Part shown: piece after piece, positions 24,311-31,396 of the stretch
Numbering within the stretch: position 1 is the first letter of the stretch
Layout of the letters: the number at the start of each line of letters is the position of its first letter
Position numbers and translations under genes: made by a program
Assembly (NCBI GenBank): GCA_964606065.1
Contig: CAZSEX010000020.1
Span: 1 to 31,396 of the forward strand
Source: JAFGHJ01 sp964606065
Lineage (GTDB): Bacteria > Hydrothermota > UBA3072
Length of the DNA stretch: 31,396 bases
Reading direction: 5' to 3'
The notes under the pieces: generated by a model
Told to the model about the DNA's origin: nothing
Database searches by the model: none
Seen by the model: the letters and a program-made list of their open reading frames with translations, nothing else

Positions 24311-24977
24311 TTAACCCACCTTTTAGGGTAAGGCTCGAATCATATTCGGCATCAAAATATGCGGAGAACAACTTACCGTCTCCTCCGGTAAATATCAAAT
24401 TTTTGTTTCTATAATCCAATATCTTAAGAATTTCTTTTATTCCACCGACAAGGCTCCCAAAAGCTCCTAATTTAATACATTCTTCAGTGTTTTTACCCAA
24501 ACTGTTTTGAAATTCCGGTTTGATTGTCGGGAGAAGATATCCAGCCTTTGTTACAGATGAAAAAAGTGTTTTTAAACCGGGCATTATTGCCCCTCCGTCA
24601 AATTTTACAAGAAAATCAGGCTCCGTAGGCTCGCTGTATAAATCTATCGTTATAGTGCTTCCGCAATCTACAACAATAGCCGGAAGCCCGATTAATTCCT
24701 TCGCTCCAAGACCATTAGCCAGACGATCTTCTCCAGGCTTTGATTTGTAGTTTATTTCAACCAGGTTTGAAGGGAAAGAAATCATGTTATAATCGAGTGT
24801 GTCTTCCATTAGTTTTTTCTTAGCCGGTACAACCGAGATGCAGAGTATTTGTTCCACGCCGGAGAAAAAAATTTTAACTTCCGGGGCATGTACCGTTATT
24901 CTCTTTTCTTTCAGCGATTTGTTTTCGAATCTTCCGCAGTGAAAATTCGTATTTCCGATATTAAGTATTCCAATCAT
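24288..24977 (-). CDS. coaX: Type III pantothenate kinase, altered first motif
   Basis: 229 residues. PGEDRLANGLGA (81-92, with Asp84 as expected catalytic base), VVDCGSTITIDL (102-113), DGGAIMPGL (127-135) and GKNTEECIKLGAF (161-173) are all family features. However, the first motif is NIGNTN (6-11), where the family has DxGNT; Asn6 replaces the conserved Asp. It phosphorylates pantothenate in coenzyme A synthesis, if the substitution is tolerated. Start overlaps dprA by 4 bp (ATGA). Confidence 0.9.
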   Translation of the reverse strand: MIGILNIGNTNFHCGRFENKSLKEKRITVHAPEVKIFFSGVEQILCISVVPAKKKLMEDTLDYNMISFPSNLVEINYKSKPGEDRLANGLGAKELIGLPAIVVDCGSTITIDLYSEPTEPDFLVKFDGGAIMPGLKTLFSSVTKAGYLLPTIKPEFQNSLGKNTEECIKLGAFGSLVGGIKEILKILDYRNKNLIFTGGDGKLFSAYFDAEYDSSLTLKGGLIAYNEIS

Positions 24978-26050
24978 TGATCATCTTTAATAAATCTCTT
25001 CCCCGAGACTTCCCTTGAAAGACCTTTTAGTTCAAGCAACGCCATTGCGGTCATAATAATTTGAGGTTTCAGCCCTGTCTCACTTACTAAAACATCCGTG
25101 CTTTTTGGATTCGATTCGAGAGTTTCATATAATATCTTTTCATGATCGCTTAAATCTGGAAATTTTCTTTTTATTTGATTTTTCTTTTCTTGTACCTTAA
25201 GATCCGTGTTTTCCAGAATATCTTTATAACTCGTCAAAGGTATTGCTCCATTTTTTATAAGTTTGTTTGTTCCTTCCGATACTTTTCTGTTTATATCTCC
25301 CGGGAGAGCGTACACATCCTTTCCGTATTCGAGTGCCCAACGCACAGTCGAAAAGACTCCGCTTCTCTCCGCAGCTTCAACAGCGATAACGGCTTTCGAC
25401 AAACCGCTTATTATTCTGTTTCTTGCCGGAAAGTGATAGGGGAGGGCTCGCGATAATGGTGGGAGTTCCGTCAATAAAGCGCCGTGTTCTACAATCCTTG
25501 GGGCAAGATTTCTGTTGGAAGCAGGATAGATTAAATCGATACCTGTTCCCATTACAGCCAGCGTTCTTCCACCTCCCTCGAGCGCTCCGATATGAGCCTG
25601 CGTATCTATACCCATAGCCAAGCCGCTTACTATAGTTATTCCGAGTTCGGAAAGTTTTTTCGCAAGGGTTCTTGCGGCGTTTCTCCCGTATTCTGTCGCT
25701 CTTCTCGTACCGACTATCGATACGGCGTTTGAGTCTTCGGGAGATATTTTTCCTCTGCAGTAGAGAATAGGAGGAGCATCTTCTAATTCTATTAATTTTT
25801 CCGGATAACCTTTATCGAGCAGCGTAAGCATTCTGACTTTTCTTTGCTGCAGAACGCGGATCTGTTTTTCAAGCCTGGATTTCTCATTTGCATTCAATAT
25901 CTCTTCTTTTTTTATTTCCTTCCTTTCTATCAACATTTCGATAAATTCTTCCTTATCTAATATTTCTTTATTTTCTACGATAATCTTACGTAGCCTCGCC
26001 GATTTCATTTTTACATTAGACAACTTCAGAAGATTTGTTTCTTTTTCCAT
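24974..26050 (-). CDS. dprA: DNA processing protein DprA
   Basis: 358 residues from the preferred ATG at 26050 (MEKETNLLKL); a longer reading from 26101 would run through the promoter. The Rossmann-type core has VSIVGTRRATEYGRNAA, SGLAMGIDTQAH, and FPARNRIISGLS. A C-terminal winged helix (LSDHEKILYETLESNPKSTD...) is present. It binds single-stranded DNA and loads RecA in natural transformation, though it occurs widely in bacteria without known competence. Predicted -10 box ends 6 bp before this ATG, so the mRNA would be leaderless. First gene of dprA-coaX-tsaE-tsaB/rimI. Confidence 0.93.
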   Translation of the reverse strand: MEKETNLLKLSNVKMKSARLRKIIVENKEILDKEEFIEMLIERKEIKKEEILNANEKSRLEKQIRVLQQRKVRMLTLLDKGYPEKLIELEDAPPILYCRGKISPEDSNAVSIVGTRRATEYGRNAARTLAKKLSELGITIVSGLAMGIDTQAHIGALEGGGRTLAVMGTGIDLIYPASNRNLAPRIVEHGALLTELPPLSRALPYHFPARNRIISGLSKAVIAVEAAERSGVFSTVRWALEYGKDVYALPGDINRKVSEGTNKLIKNGAIPLTSYKDILENTDLKVQEKKNQIKRKFPDLSDHEKILYETLESNPKSTDVLVSETGLKPQIIMTAMALLELKGLSREVSGKRFIKDDQ

Positions 26051-26056
26051 ATGCGA

Positions 26057-26085
26057 ATTATAGTAAAGTAGAGCGATTTTCGCAA
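26057..26085 (-). promoter_or_regulatory. Promoter of dprA, leaderless geometry
   Basis: On the minus strand: TTGCGA (26080-26085), a 17-bp spacer, TATAAT (26057-26062). The -10 box ends 6 bp before the ATG at 26050, so +1 falls on the start codon; no Shine-Dalgarno sequence fits in between. Confidence 0.6.
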
Positions 26086-26101
26086 TCTTTACAAAAAACA
26101 T

Positions 26102-26201
26102 TTATCACAGAGGACACAGAGTCTTTTTTTAACTCGAAACACGAAACCCATAACCCGAAACTATAGTTCACACAGAGAACAGAAATTTTTTACCAATTAA
26201 C
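26102..26201. other. Degenerate CACAGAG-type repeat spacer
   Basis: Contains TCACAGAGGACACAGAG (26105-26121) and TTCACACAGAGAACA (26168-26182). Such phrases are common in intergenic DNA of several environmental phyla. Related words occur in other spacers of this window. No gene seen. Confidence 0.5.
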
Positions 26202-26223
26202 TATTTCCGCCGTTGCGGAAATA
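26202..26223. promoter_or_regulatory. 22-bp palindrome upstream of the first YVTN gene promoter
   Basis: Perfect 9-bp arms TATTTCCGC (26202-26210) and GCGGAAATA (26215-26223) around CGTT. It lies 5 bp upstream of the -35 box. A diverged copy sits in the same position before the second YVTN gene (29239-29258). There is no T-run, so it is unlikely to be a terminator; a regulator site is more probable. Confidence 0.55.
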
Positions 26224-26228
26224 TATCC

Positions 26229-26256
26229 TTGACTAATGCTAAAAATCTCCTATAAT
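26229..26256 (+). promoter_or_regulatory. Promoter of the first YVTN gene
   Basis: TTGACT (26229-26234), a 16-bp spacer, TATAAT (26251-26256). A short leader and a strong AAGGAGG ribosome site (26268-26274) lead to ATG 26280. The second YVTN gene has the same boxes and spacing. Confidence 0.7.
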
Positions 26257-26279
26257 TTAATTGCAAAAAGGAGGTGTTT

Positions 26280-29024
26280 ATGTTTTATTTTAAAGGAACA
26301 GAGTTAGACGGTGTGTTAAGGTCACTCATCTTTATCTTGATTTTATCTTTAACCACTTTATCTCTTCATGCCGACTGGGTAACCGACACTGTTCCCGCTG
26401 GAGATGCGCCTTCTGCGATATGCGTCAATCCCAACACAAACAGGATATATGTGGCAAATAATGGCAGTGACAGTGTAACGGTGATAGACGGAGCGGATAA
26501 TTCGACCGCTACTGTTCCCGCTGGATCTAGCCCTTATGCGATTAGTGTCAATCCCAACACAGACAAGATATATGTGGCGAATTTTGTCAGTGACAGCGTA
26601 ACGGTGATAGACGGGGCGGATAATTCGACCTCTACTGTTCCCGCTGGAGATGAGCCTTTTGCGATCAGTGTCAATCCCAACACAAACAGGATATATGTGG
26701 CGAATCGAAACAGTGACAATGTAACTGTGATAGACGGAGAGACCAATTTCACCGCCACTGTTGCCGCTGGATCTAGCCCTTATGCGATTAGTGTCAATCC
26801 CAACACAAACAAGATATATGTGGCGAATTATGACAGTGACAGCGTAACGGTGATAGACGGATCGGATAATTCGACCTCTACTGTTCCCGCTGGAGATTGG
26901 CCTTATGCGATCAGTGTCAATCCCAACACAAATAAGATATATGTGGCAAATCGGGACAGCGACAATGTAACGGTGATAGATGGAGCGGATAATTCGACCG
27001 CCACTGTTGCCGCTGGAGATGCACCTCAGGCGATCAGTGTCAATCCCAACACAAACAGGATATATGTGGCAAATTATGATGGCGGCAATGTAACGGTAAT
27101 AGACGGAGCGACCAATTTCACCGCCACTGTTCCCGCTGGAGATGGCCCACGGAAGATATGCGTAAATCCAAACACAAATAAGATATATGTGGCAAATTCT
27201 GACGGTAACGTAACGGTGATAGACGGTGCGGATAATTCGACCGCCACTGTTGCCGCCGGAGATAACCCTTATGCGATTTGTGTAAATCCCAATACAAACA
27301 AAATATATGTGGCGAATCAGGTGGACGACAACGTAACGGTGATAGACGGATCGGATTTTTTAACTGACACCGTTCCCGCTGGAGATTCCCCTGAGGCAAT
27401 ATGCGTGAATCCCAACACAAACAGGATATATGTGGCGAATTATGGCAGTGACAACAGTGTAACGGTAATAGATGGAGAGACCGAATCAATCACTTCCGTT
27501 CCCGCTGGAGATTCCCCTTTAGATATCTGTGTAAATCCCAACACAAACAGGATATATGTGGCGAATTATGGCAGTGACAGTGTAACGGTGATAAACGGAG
27601 CGGATAATTCAACTGAAACTGTCGCCGCTGGAGATGAACCACGTGCGATCTGCGTAAATCCAAACACAAACAGGATATATGTGGCAAATCAATACAGTGA
27701 CAATGTAACGGTGATAAATGGGGCAGATAATTCAACCACTTCTGTTGCCGCTGGAGTTAATCCTTCTGCGATCAGTGTCAATCCCAACACAAACAGGATA
27801 TATGTGGCAAATGGGATCAGTCACAACGTAACGGTGATAGATGGGTCGGATAATTCAACCGCTACTGTTGCCGCTGGAGCTAGCCCTTATGCGATCAGTG
27901 TGAATCCCAACACAAACAGGATATATGTGGCGAATTTTGTCAGTGACAGTGTAACGGTGATAGACGGGTCGGATAATTCGACCGCTACTGTTCCCGCTGG
28001 AGATACACCACGTGCGATCAGTGTCAATCCCAACACAAACAAGATATATGTGGCGAACTATGGCAGTGATAATGTAACGGTGATAGATGGAGAGACCAAT
28101 TCAACCACCACTGTCGACGCTGGAGATGAGCCTTATGCGATCAGTGTCAATCCCAACACAAACAGGATATATGTGGCAAATTGGCTCAGCGACAATGTAA
28201 CGGTGATAGACGGAACAAACAATTCAACTACCACTATTCCCGCTGGAGATTATCCACGTGCGATATGCGTAAATCCCAACACAAACAGGATATATGTGGC
28301 AAATGGTGGCAGTGACAATGTAACGGTAATAGATGAGGTAGAAGAATATCCTTCTCCGCTTACATCATCCATAATCGCACTCCCCGATAACGAAACAATA
28401 AACCAGCTCCCTGTGTTTTCAGGGATTTCCGTTAATTCCCGAACCCCGACCAATTGTAACATAATGAGCGTCCTTTATCAGTTTGAAACCACACAAGGTT
28501 CCTGGGAAGAAGCAACAATAACTTACGGAGGGGGAACGGATTCCGTAAGCTGGAGTGCGTCAGCGCCCGATCCACTGACACTCGGATTTCACTCCCTGTA
28601 CGTTGTCGCGCTCGATAGCACAGCGGGGACAATAAATATGACGGAGAGCTTTACAGGAAGTATTGCTCCTTATTACTTCCTCGTTAAAGAAGAAGTATCG
28701 GGTATCTATACGGATGAAGATTTTGCTAATAATAAAGGATTGACTCTTTTCGCAGGTAAATCTAATTTGTTTATTAATTCAACGGTTATAACATATATCC
28801 TACCCGCCGCGGGGAATGCGGATGAAGTACACTTAAAAGTTTTCAATCTTTCCGGGAGAGCGGTTAGAACTCTTGTTAACGATTCTTATTCTCCGGGGCC
28901 GCATACGGTTACCTGGGATGGGAAAAACGACAACGGTGAAAACCTCCCGAGCGGAATTTATTTCTGCCGTCTTGAGGCAGGAAATTTAAAATCAACTACG
29001 CGAAAAACCGTATTGATAAGGTAG
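26280..29024 (+). CDS. Secreted 16-blade YVTN propeller protein with FlgD-like C-terminal domain
   Basis: 914 residues from ATG 26280; the GTG at 26274 lies within the ribosome site and is not used. A signal peptide ends after LSLHA (residue 31). Sixteen 41-residue repeats follow, each with VNPNTNRIYVAN...SDNVTVIDG and xAGDxPxAI (about 34-685), the YVTN beta-propeller type. After an Ig-like linker, the last 80 residues (VFNLSGRAVRTLVN...SGIYFCRLEAG...) match FlgD Ig-like/T9SS type A-like sorting domains. It is probably surface-bound or secreted. Ligand unknown. The next gene is a paralogue with the same promoter module, and its repeats are almost identical at the DNA level. Confidence 0.9.
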   Translation: MFYFKGTELDGVLRSLIFILILSLTTLSLHADWVTDTVPAGDAPSAICVNPNTNRIYVANNGSDSVTVIDGADNSTATVPAGSSPYAISVNPNTDKIYVANFVSDSVTVIDGADNSTSTVPAGDEPFAISVNPNTNRIYVANRNSDNVTVIDGETNFTATVAAGSSPYAISVNPNTNKIYVANYDSDSVTVIDGSDNSTSTVPAGDWPYAISVNPNTNKIYVANRDSDNVTVIDGADNSTATVAAGDAPQAISVNPNTNRIYVANYDGGNVTVIDGATNFTATVPAGDGPRKICVNPNTNKIYVANSDGNVTVIDGADNSTATVAAGDNPYAICVNPNTNKIYVANQVDDNVTVIDGSDFLTDTVPAGDSPEAICVNPNTNRIYVANYGSDNSVTVIDGETESITSVPAGDSPLDICVNPNTNRIYVANYGSDSVTVINGADNSTETVAAGDEPRAICVNPNTNRIYVANQYSDNVTVINGADNSTTSVAAGVNPSAISVNPNTNRIYVANGISHNVTVIDGSDNSTATVAAGASPYAISVNPNTNRIYVANFVSDSVTVIDGSDNSTATVPAGDTPRAISVNPNTNKIYVANYGSDNVTVIDGETNSTTTVDAGDEPYAISVNPNTNRIYVANWLSDNVTVIDGTNNSTTTIPAGDYPRAICVNPNTNRIYVANGGSDNVTVIDEVEEYPSPLTSSIIALPDNETINQLPVFSGISVNSRTPTNCNIMSVLYQFETTQGSWEEATITYGGGTDSVSWSASAPDPLTLGFHSLYVVALDSTAGTINMTESFTGSIAPYYFLVKEEVSGIYTDEDFANNKGLTLFAGKSNLFINSTVITYILPAAGNADEVHLKVFNLSGRAVRTLVNDSYSPGPHTVTWDGKNDNGENLPSGIYFCRLEAGNLKSTTRKTVLIR
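26379..28334 (+). repeat. Tandem 123-bp blade repeats, first YVTN gene
   Basis: Sixteen coding repeats of about 123 bp with an almost invariant core (AATCCCAACACAAACA, then ATATATGTGGC) and variable loops. There is higher-order duplication: 26521-26766 and 26767-27012 (two blades each, 246 bp) are about 90 percent identical by eye. Blade 13 (near 27880) resembles blade 2. Confidence 0.85.
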
Positions 29025-29238
29025 GTTTATAATAGTAAGTAGAGAGTAAAGAGAATCCCAGGTATAGTATAGTTATAGTATTTAGGGTATAGGGTATAAA
29101 AAAACAAAAAGCTTTTTTCTTTGTGTCTTAGTGCCTTTGTGTGAGATTTATTTAGCGTTGTGGGGTGAGTTTTAAACAACAATAATAAATCCTGTCAATC
29201 TGTGTGAATCTGCGTCCTATTATCTTTACTAATTTACT
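29025..29238. other. Spacer with simple and degenerate repeats
   Basis: A degenerate TATAG-rich run (29061-29099) is followed by TTTGTGTCTTAGTGCC (29120-29135) and AATCTGTGTGAATCTGCGTC (29198-29217), which recall spacers elsewhere in the window. A weak AAAAAGCTTTTTT palindrome near 29106-29118 is not a convincing terminator. No gene seen. Confidence 0.5.
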
Positions 29239-29258
29239 ATTTCCGCTGCCCGGGAAAT
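29239..29258. promoter_or_regulatory. Diverged palindrome upstream of the second YVTN gene
   Basis: ATTTCCGC (29239-29246) on the left matches the first copy exactly. The right arm is CGGGAAAT (29251-29258) instead of GCGGAAAT, leaving 6-bp perfect arms (ATTTCC/GGAAAT). Its position relative to the -35 box is the same as at 26202-26223. Confidence 0.45.
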
Positions 29259-29264
29259 TTGTAC

Positions 29265-29292
29265 TTGACTAATACTAATTAACCCCTATAAT
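29265..29292 (+). promoter_or_regulatory. Promoter of the second YVTN gene
   Basis: TTGACT (29265-29270), a 16-bp spacer, TATAAT (29287-29292), identical boxes and spacing to 26229-26256, then ATGGAGGT-type ribosome site and ATG 29317. Confidence 0.7.
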
Positions 29293-29316
29293 TATAAGCA
29301 AAAAATGGAGGTGTTT

Positions 29317-31396
29317 ATGTTCAATAGTAAAAGGTTAATTTTATTCATTCTTATTTTAATTATATGCTTAGCAGCGCCAGCTCTTTATGCTGATTGGGCG
29401 ACAGAAACGGTTTCTACCGGATATTCACCTTATTCGGTATGCGTAAATCCCGTTACTAACAAGATATATGTGGGGAATAGCGTTGGAGATAATGTAACGG
29501 TAATAGATGGATCGGACAATTCCACCACCACAGTTACCGCTGGAGATAACCCCTGGGCTGTCTGTGTAAATCCCAACACAAATATGATATATGTGGCAAA
29601 TGGTAGTAGTGATAACGTAACTGTTATAGACGGAACAGATAACTCAACAACTACCGTTTCCTCCGGAGACAGACCTTATGCGATTTGTGTAAATCCCAAT
29701 ACAAACAAAATATATGTTGCTAATCAATCCGGAGATAACGTAACAATTATAGATGGCTCGACTAATTCACTCGATACTACTTTGTCCGTTGGGAATAGCC
29801 CTCAGGCAATATGCGTAAATCCCAACACAAATATGATATATGTGGCAAATCATGGGAGCGACAATGTAACGGTAATAGACGGATCGGACAATTCCACCAC
29901 CACAGTTACTGTGCAGAACGGACCTCAGGCAATATGCGTAAATCCCAACACAAATATGATATATGTGGCAAATCATGGAAACGCCAGCGTAACCGTTATA
30001 GACGGAGAAACTCATTCTACTTCAAATCTTGCCGTTGGACAATATCCTGACGCTGTTTGCGTAAATCCCAACACAAACAAGATATACGTGGCAACAAGCA
30101 ACAACGTAAAAATAATAGATGGAATAACCAATCTGGTTGACTCTACTTCTTCTGGGTATACCCCTTTTGCAATATGCGTAAATCCCAATACAAACAAAAT
30201 ATATACGGCTAATTATGACGATGATAACGCTACGGTAATAGACGGATCGGACAATTCCATTGTAAATATTCCCGCTGGAAATAGGGCTGTTGCTATCTCC
30301 GTAAATCCTATTACAAATAAGATATATGTCGCCAATAGGAGCGGTAACGACGTAACGGTAATAGATGGATCCGATAATTTAACCGGTATTGTCTCTGCCG
30401 GAAATGGGCCTTTAGTTTCTTGTGTAAACCCGATTACAAACAAAATATATGTAGCTAATGAAATGAGTAATGATGTAACAGTTATAGATGCATCGGCAGG
30501 TTTGATCGATACCGTTCCTGTAGGGCTTACACCTACTACGATTGCGGCTAACCCCAACACAAACAAAATATATGTAGGAAATTGGGATAGCGATGATGTT
30601 ACCGTAATTGACGGGGAGACCAATTCAACCGATACCATTCCTGCCGGAGATGAACCTTGTGCAATAGGAATTAATCCCAACACAAATAAGATTTATGTTG
30701 CGAATGTTTCTAGCGGAAATGTAACAATAATAGACGGAGAAGACAATTCAACCGACACTGTTACCGCCGGAAGCGAGCCTTATGACATATGTGTAAATCC
30801 CAATACAAATAAGATATATGTAGCAAATGAGCTCAGTAACAATGTAACGGTGATAGACGGAGCGGATAATTCAACCACCACTGTTCCCGCTGGAGATGGT
30901 CCTACCGCGATATGCGTAAACACAAAAACGAACAAGATATATACGGCGAATAATGGAAGCAACGATGTAACAGTAATAAACGGGGAGACAAATTCAACTG
31001 ATACCGTATCCGTTGGGAATAGGCCACAGGCGATTTGCGTAAATCCCAACACAAACAAAATATATGTAGTTAACAGGAACAGTGAAAATGTAACAATTAT
31101 AGACGGAGAAACTAATAATACAAGTTCCGTTACAGTTGGAACTACCCCAGTAGCGATCGAATTAAATCTCAACACGAACAAAATATACGTGACAAATTCC
31201 TTCGGTAACGATGTTACGGTGATAGATGGAGAGACCAATTCAACCGAAATTGTTGCTTCCGGAGTCGGACCTCTTTCAGCATCTGTTAATCCCAACACGA
31301 ATAAAGTATACGTATTAAATTATGGCACTGACAATGTAACGGTGATAGATGAAGTAGAAGAATATCCTTCTCCGCTTGCATCATCCATCACTGCAC
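29317..31396 (+). CDS. Second 16-blade YVTN propeller protein, 3' end beyond the window
   Basis: The frame is open from ATG 29317 (GGAGGT site) to the window end, 693 codons. A basic start and hydrophobic core (MFNSKRLILFILILIICLAAPALYA) form a signal peptide. Sixteen YVTN-type repeats follow, more diverged than in the first gene (VNPVTNKIYVGN, VNTKTNKIYTAN, LNLNTNKIYVTN). The visible end, VIDEVEEYPSPLASSITA, matches the same junction in the first protein (VIDEVEEYPSPLTSSIIA), so a similar Ig/FlgD-like C-terminus is expected but not seen. Function unknown; probable surface protein. Confidence 0.88.
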   Translation, partial: MFNSKRLILFILILIICLAAPALYADWATETVSTGYSPYSVCVNPVTNKIYVGNSVGDNVTVIDGSDNSTTTVTAGDNPWAVCVNPNTNMIYVANGSSDNVTVIDGTDNSTTTVSSGDRPYAICVNPNTNKIYVANQSGDNVTIIDGSTNSLDTTLSVGNSPQAICVNPNTNMIYVANHGSDNVTVIDGSDNSTTTVTVQNGPQAICVNPNTNMIYVANHGNASVTVIDGETHSTSNLAVGQYPDAVCVNPNTNKIYVATSNNVKIIDGITNLVDSTSSGYTPFAICVNPNTNKIYTANYDDDNATVIDGSDNSIVNIPAGNRAVAISVNPITNKIYVANRSGNDVTVIDGSDNLTGIVSAGNGPLVSCVNPITNKIYVANEMSNDVTVIDASAGLIDTVPVGLTPTTIAANPNTNKIYVGNWDSDDVTVIDGETNSTDTIPAGDEPCAIGINPNTNKIYVANVSSGNVTIIDGEDNSTDTVTAGSEPYDICVNPNTNKIYVANELSNNVTVIDGADNSTTTVPAGDGPTAICVNTKTNKIYTANNGSNDVTVINGETNSTDTVSVGNRPQAICVNPNTNKIYVVNRNSENVTIIDGETNNTSSVTVGTTPVAIELNLNTNKIYVTNSFGNDVTVIDGETNSTEIVASGVGPLSASVNPNTNKVYVLNYGTDNVTVIDEVEEYPSPLASSITA
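29401..31349 (+). repeat. Tandem blade repeats, second YVTN gene
   Basis: Sixteen coding repeats of about 122 bp. Framework positions are shared with the first gene, but codons and loops are more varied, and Ile/Asn/Lys changes replace the NPNTN core in blades 1, 8, 9, 13 and 15. Less recent homogenisation than in the first gene is inferred. Confidence 0.8.

Noticed and set aside
26379..28334. Regular repeats resembling a CRISPR array
   Set aside because: The repeat period (123 bp) is translated in one frame throughout and the 'spacers' are variable loops of one protein.
27118..31298. Long minus-strand frames antisense to the YVTN genes
   Set aside because: They arise from the repeats' codon pattern and lack starts with ribosome sites; the plus-strand signal peptides and framework are convincing.
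26379..31349. Diversity-generating retroelement target
   Set aside because: No reverse transcriptase or template repeat is in the window, and the variation is spread over all blades rather than adenine-specific positions.

Overview
This window reads as chromosomal DNA from a low-GC, Gram-negative-type bacterium with an outer membrane: it has an Omp85/BamA-like protein, a TolC-like protein and MacAB-type export genes. The CBM9/DUF5916-type outer-membrane proteins, DUF4097, YVTN propellers ending in a FlgD-like/T9SS-type C-terminal domain, and GTAG-flanked palindromes are the mix typical of uncultured candidate phyla near WOR-3, TA06 or Cloacimonadota. That placement is inference; the window has no rRNA.

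Layout: (1) 1-2733, a divergent pair of CBM9/DUF5916-like genes (the left one cut by the window edge) sharing a 244-bp spacer with back-to-back promoters. (2) 2811-7949 on the minus strand, a five-gene export operon: HlyD/MacA adaptor, FtsX/MacB permease, LolD-like ATPase, TolC, DUF4097, driven by a consensus promoter with a near-perfect 24-bp palindrome over the expected +1. (3) 8272-8813, two coupled small genes, a charged 57-residue protein and a membrane zinc ribbon. (4) 9088-11909 on the minus strand, gcvT-gcvH-gcvPA without gcvPB, then an MFS transporter at 11973-13136. (5) 13137-13721, a structured spacer with a REP-like hairpin doublet inside an 11-bp inverted repeat, then an ARG box and promoter. 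(6) 13722-17772, argG-argH-argR-galT; a DUF2007 gene converges on it. (7) 18409-22809, HU-family protein, tRNA-Arg(CCG), two PilT-family ATPases and an Omp85 protein. (8) 22846-26050 on the minus strand, dprA-coaX-tsaE-tsaB/rimI, with overlapping genes. (9) 26202-31396, two paralogous secreted proteins, each with sixteen YVTN-type blades and the same promoter/palindrome module; the second runs off the window.

How parts work together: the export genes form one tripartite pump; gcvT/H/PA supply most of the glycine cleavage system; argG/argH make arginine, with ArgR encoded in the same operon and an ARG box in front of it; TsaE and TsaB serve tRNA t6A synthesis; the PilT ATPases point to type IV pili encoded elsewhere. 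The least ordinary features are the paired 16-blade surface proteins with a duplicated regulatory module, the GTAG hairpin doublets, the export-operon operator, and two genes whose promoters predict leaderless mRNAs (dprA and the DUF2007 gene).
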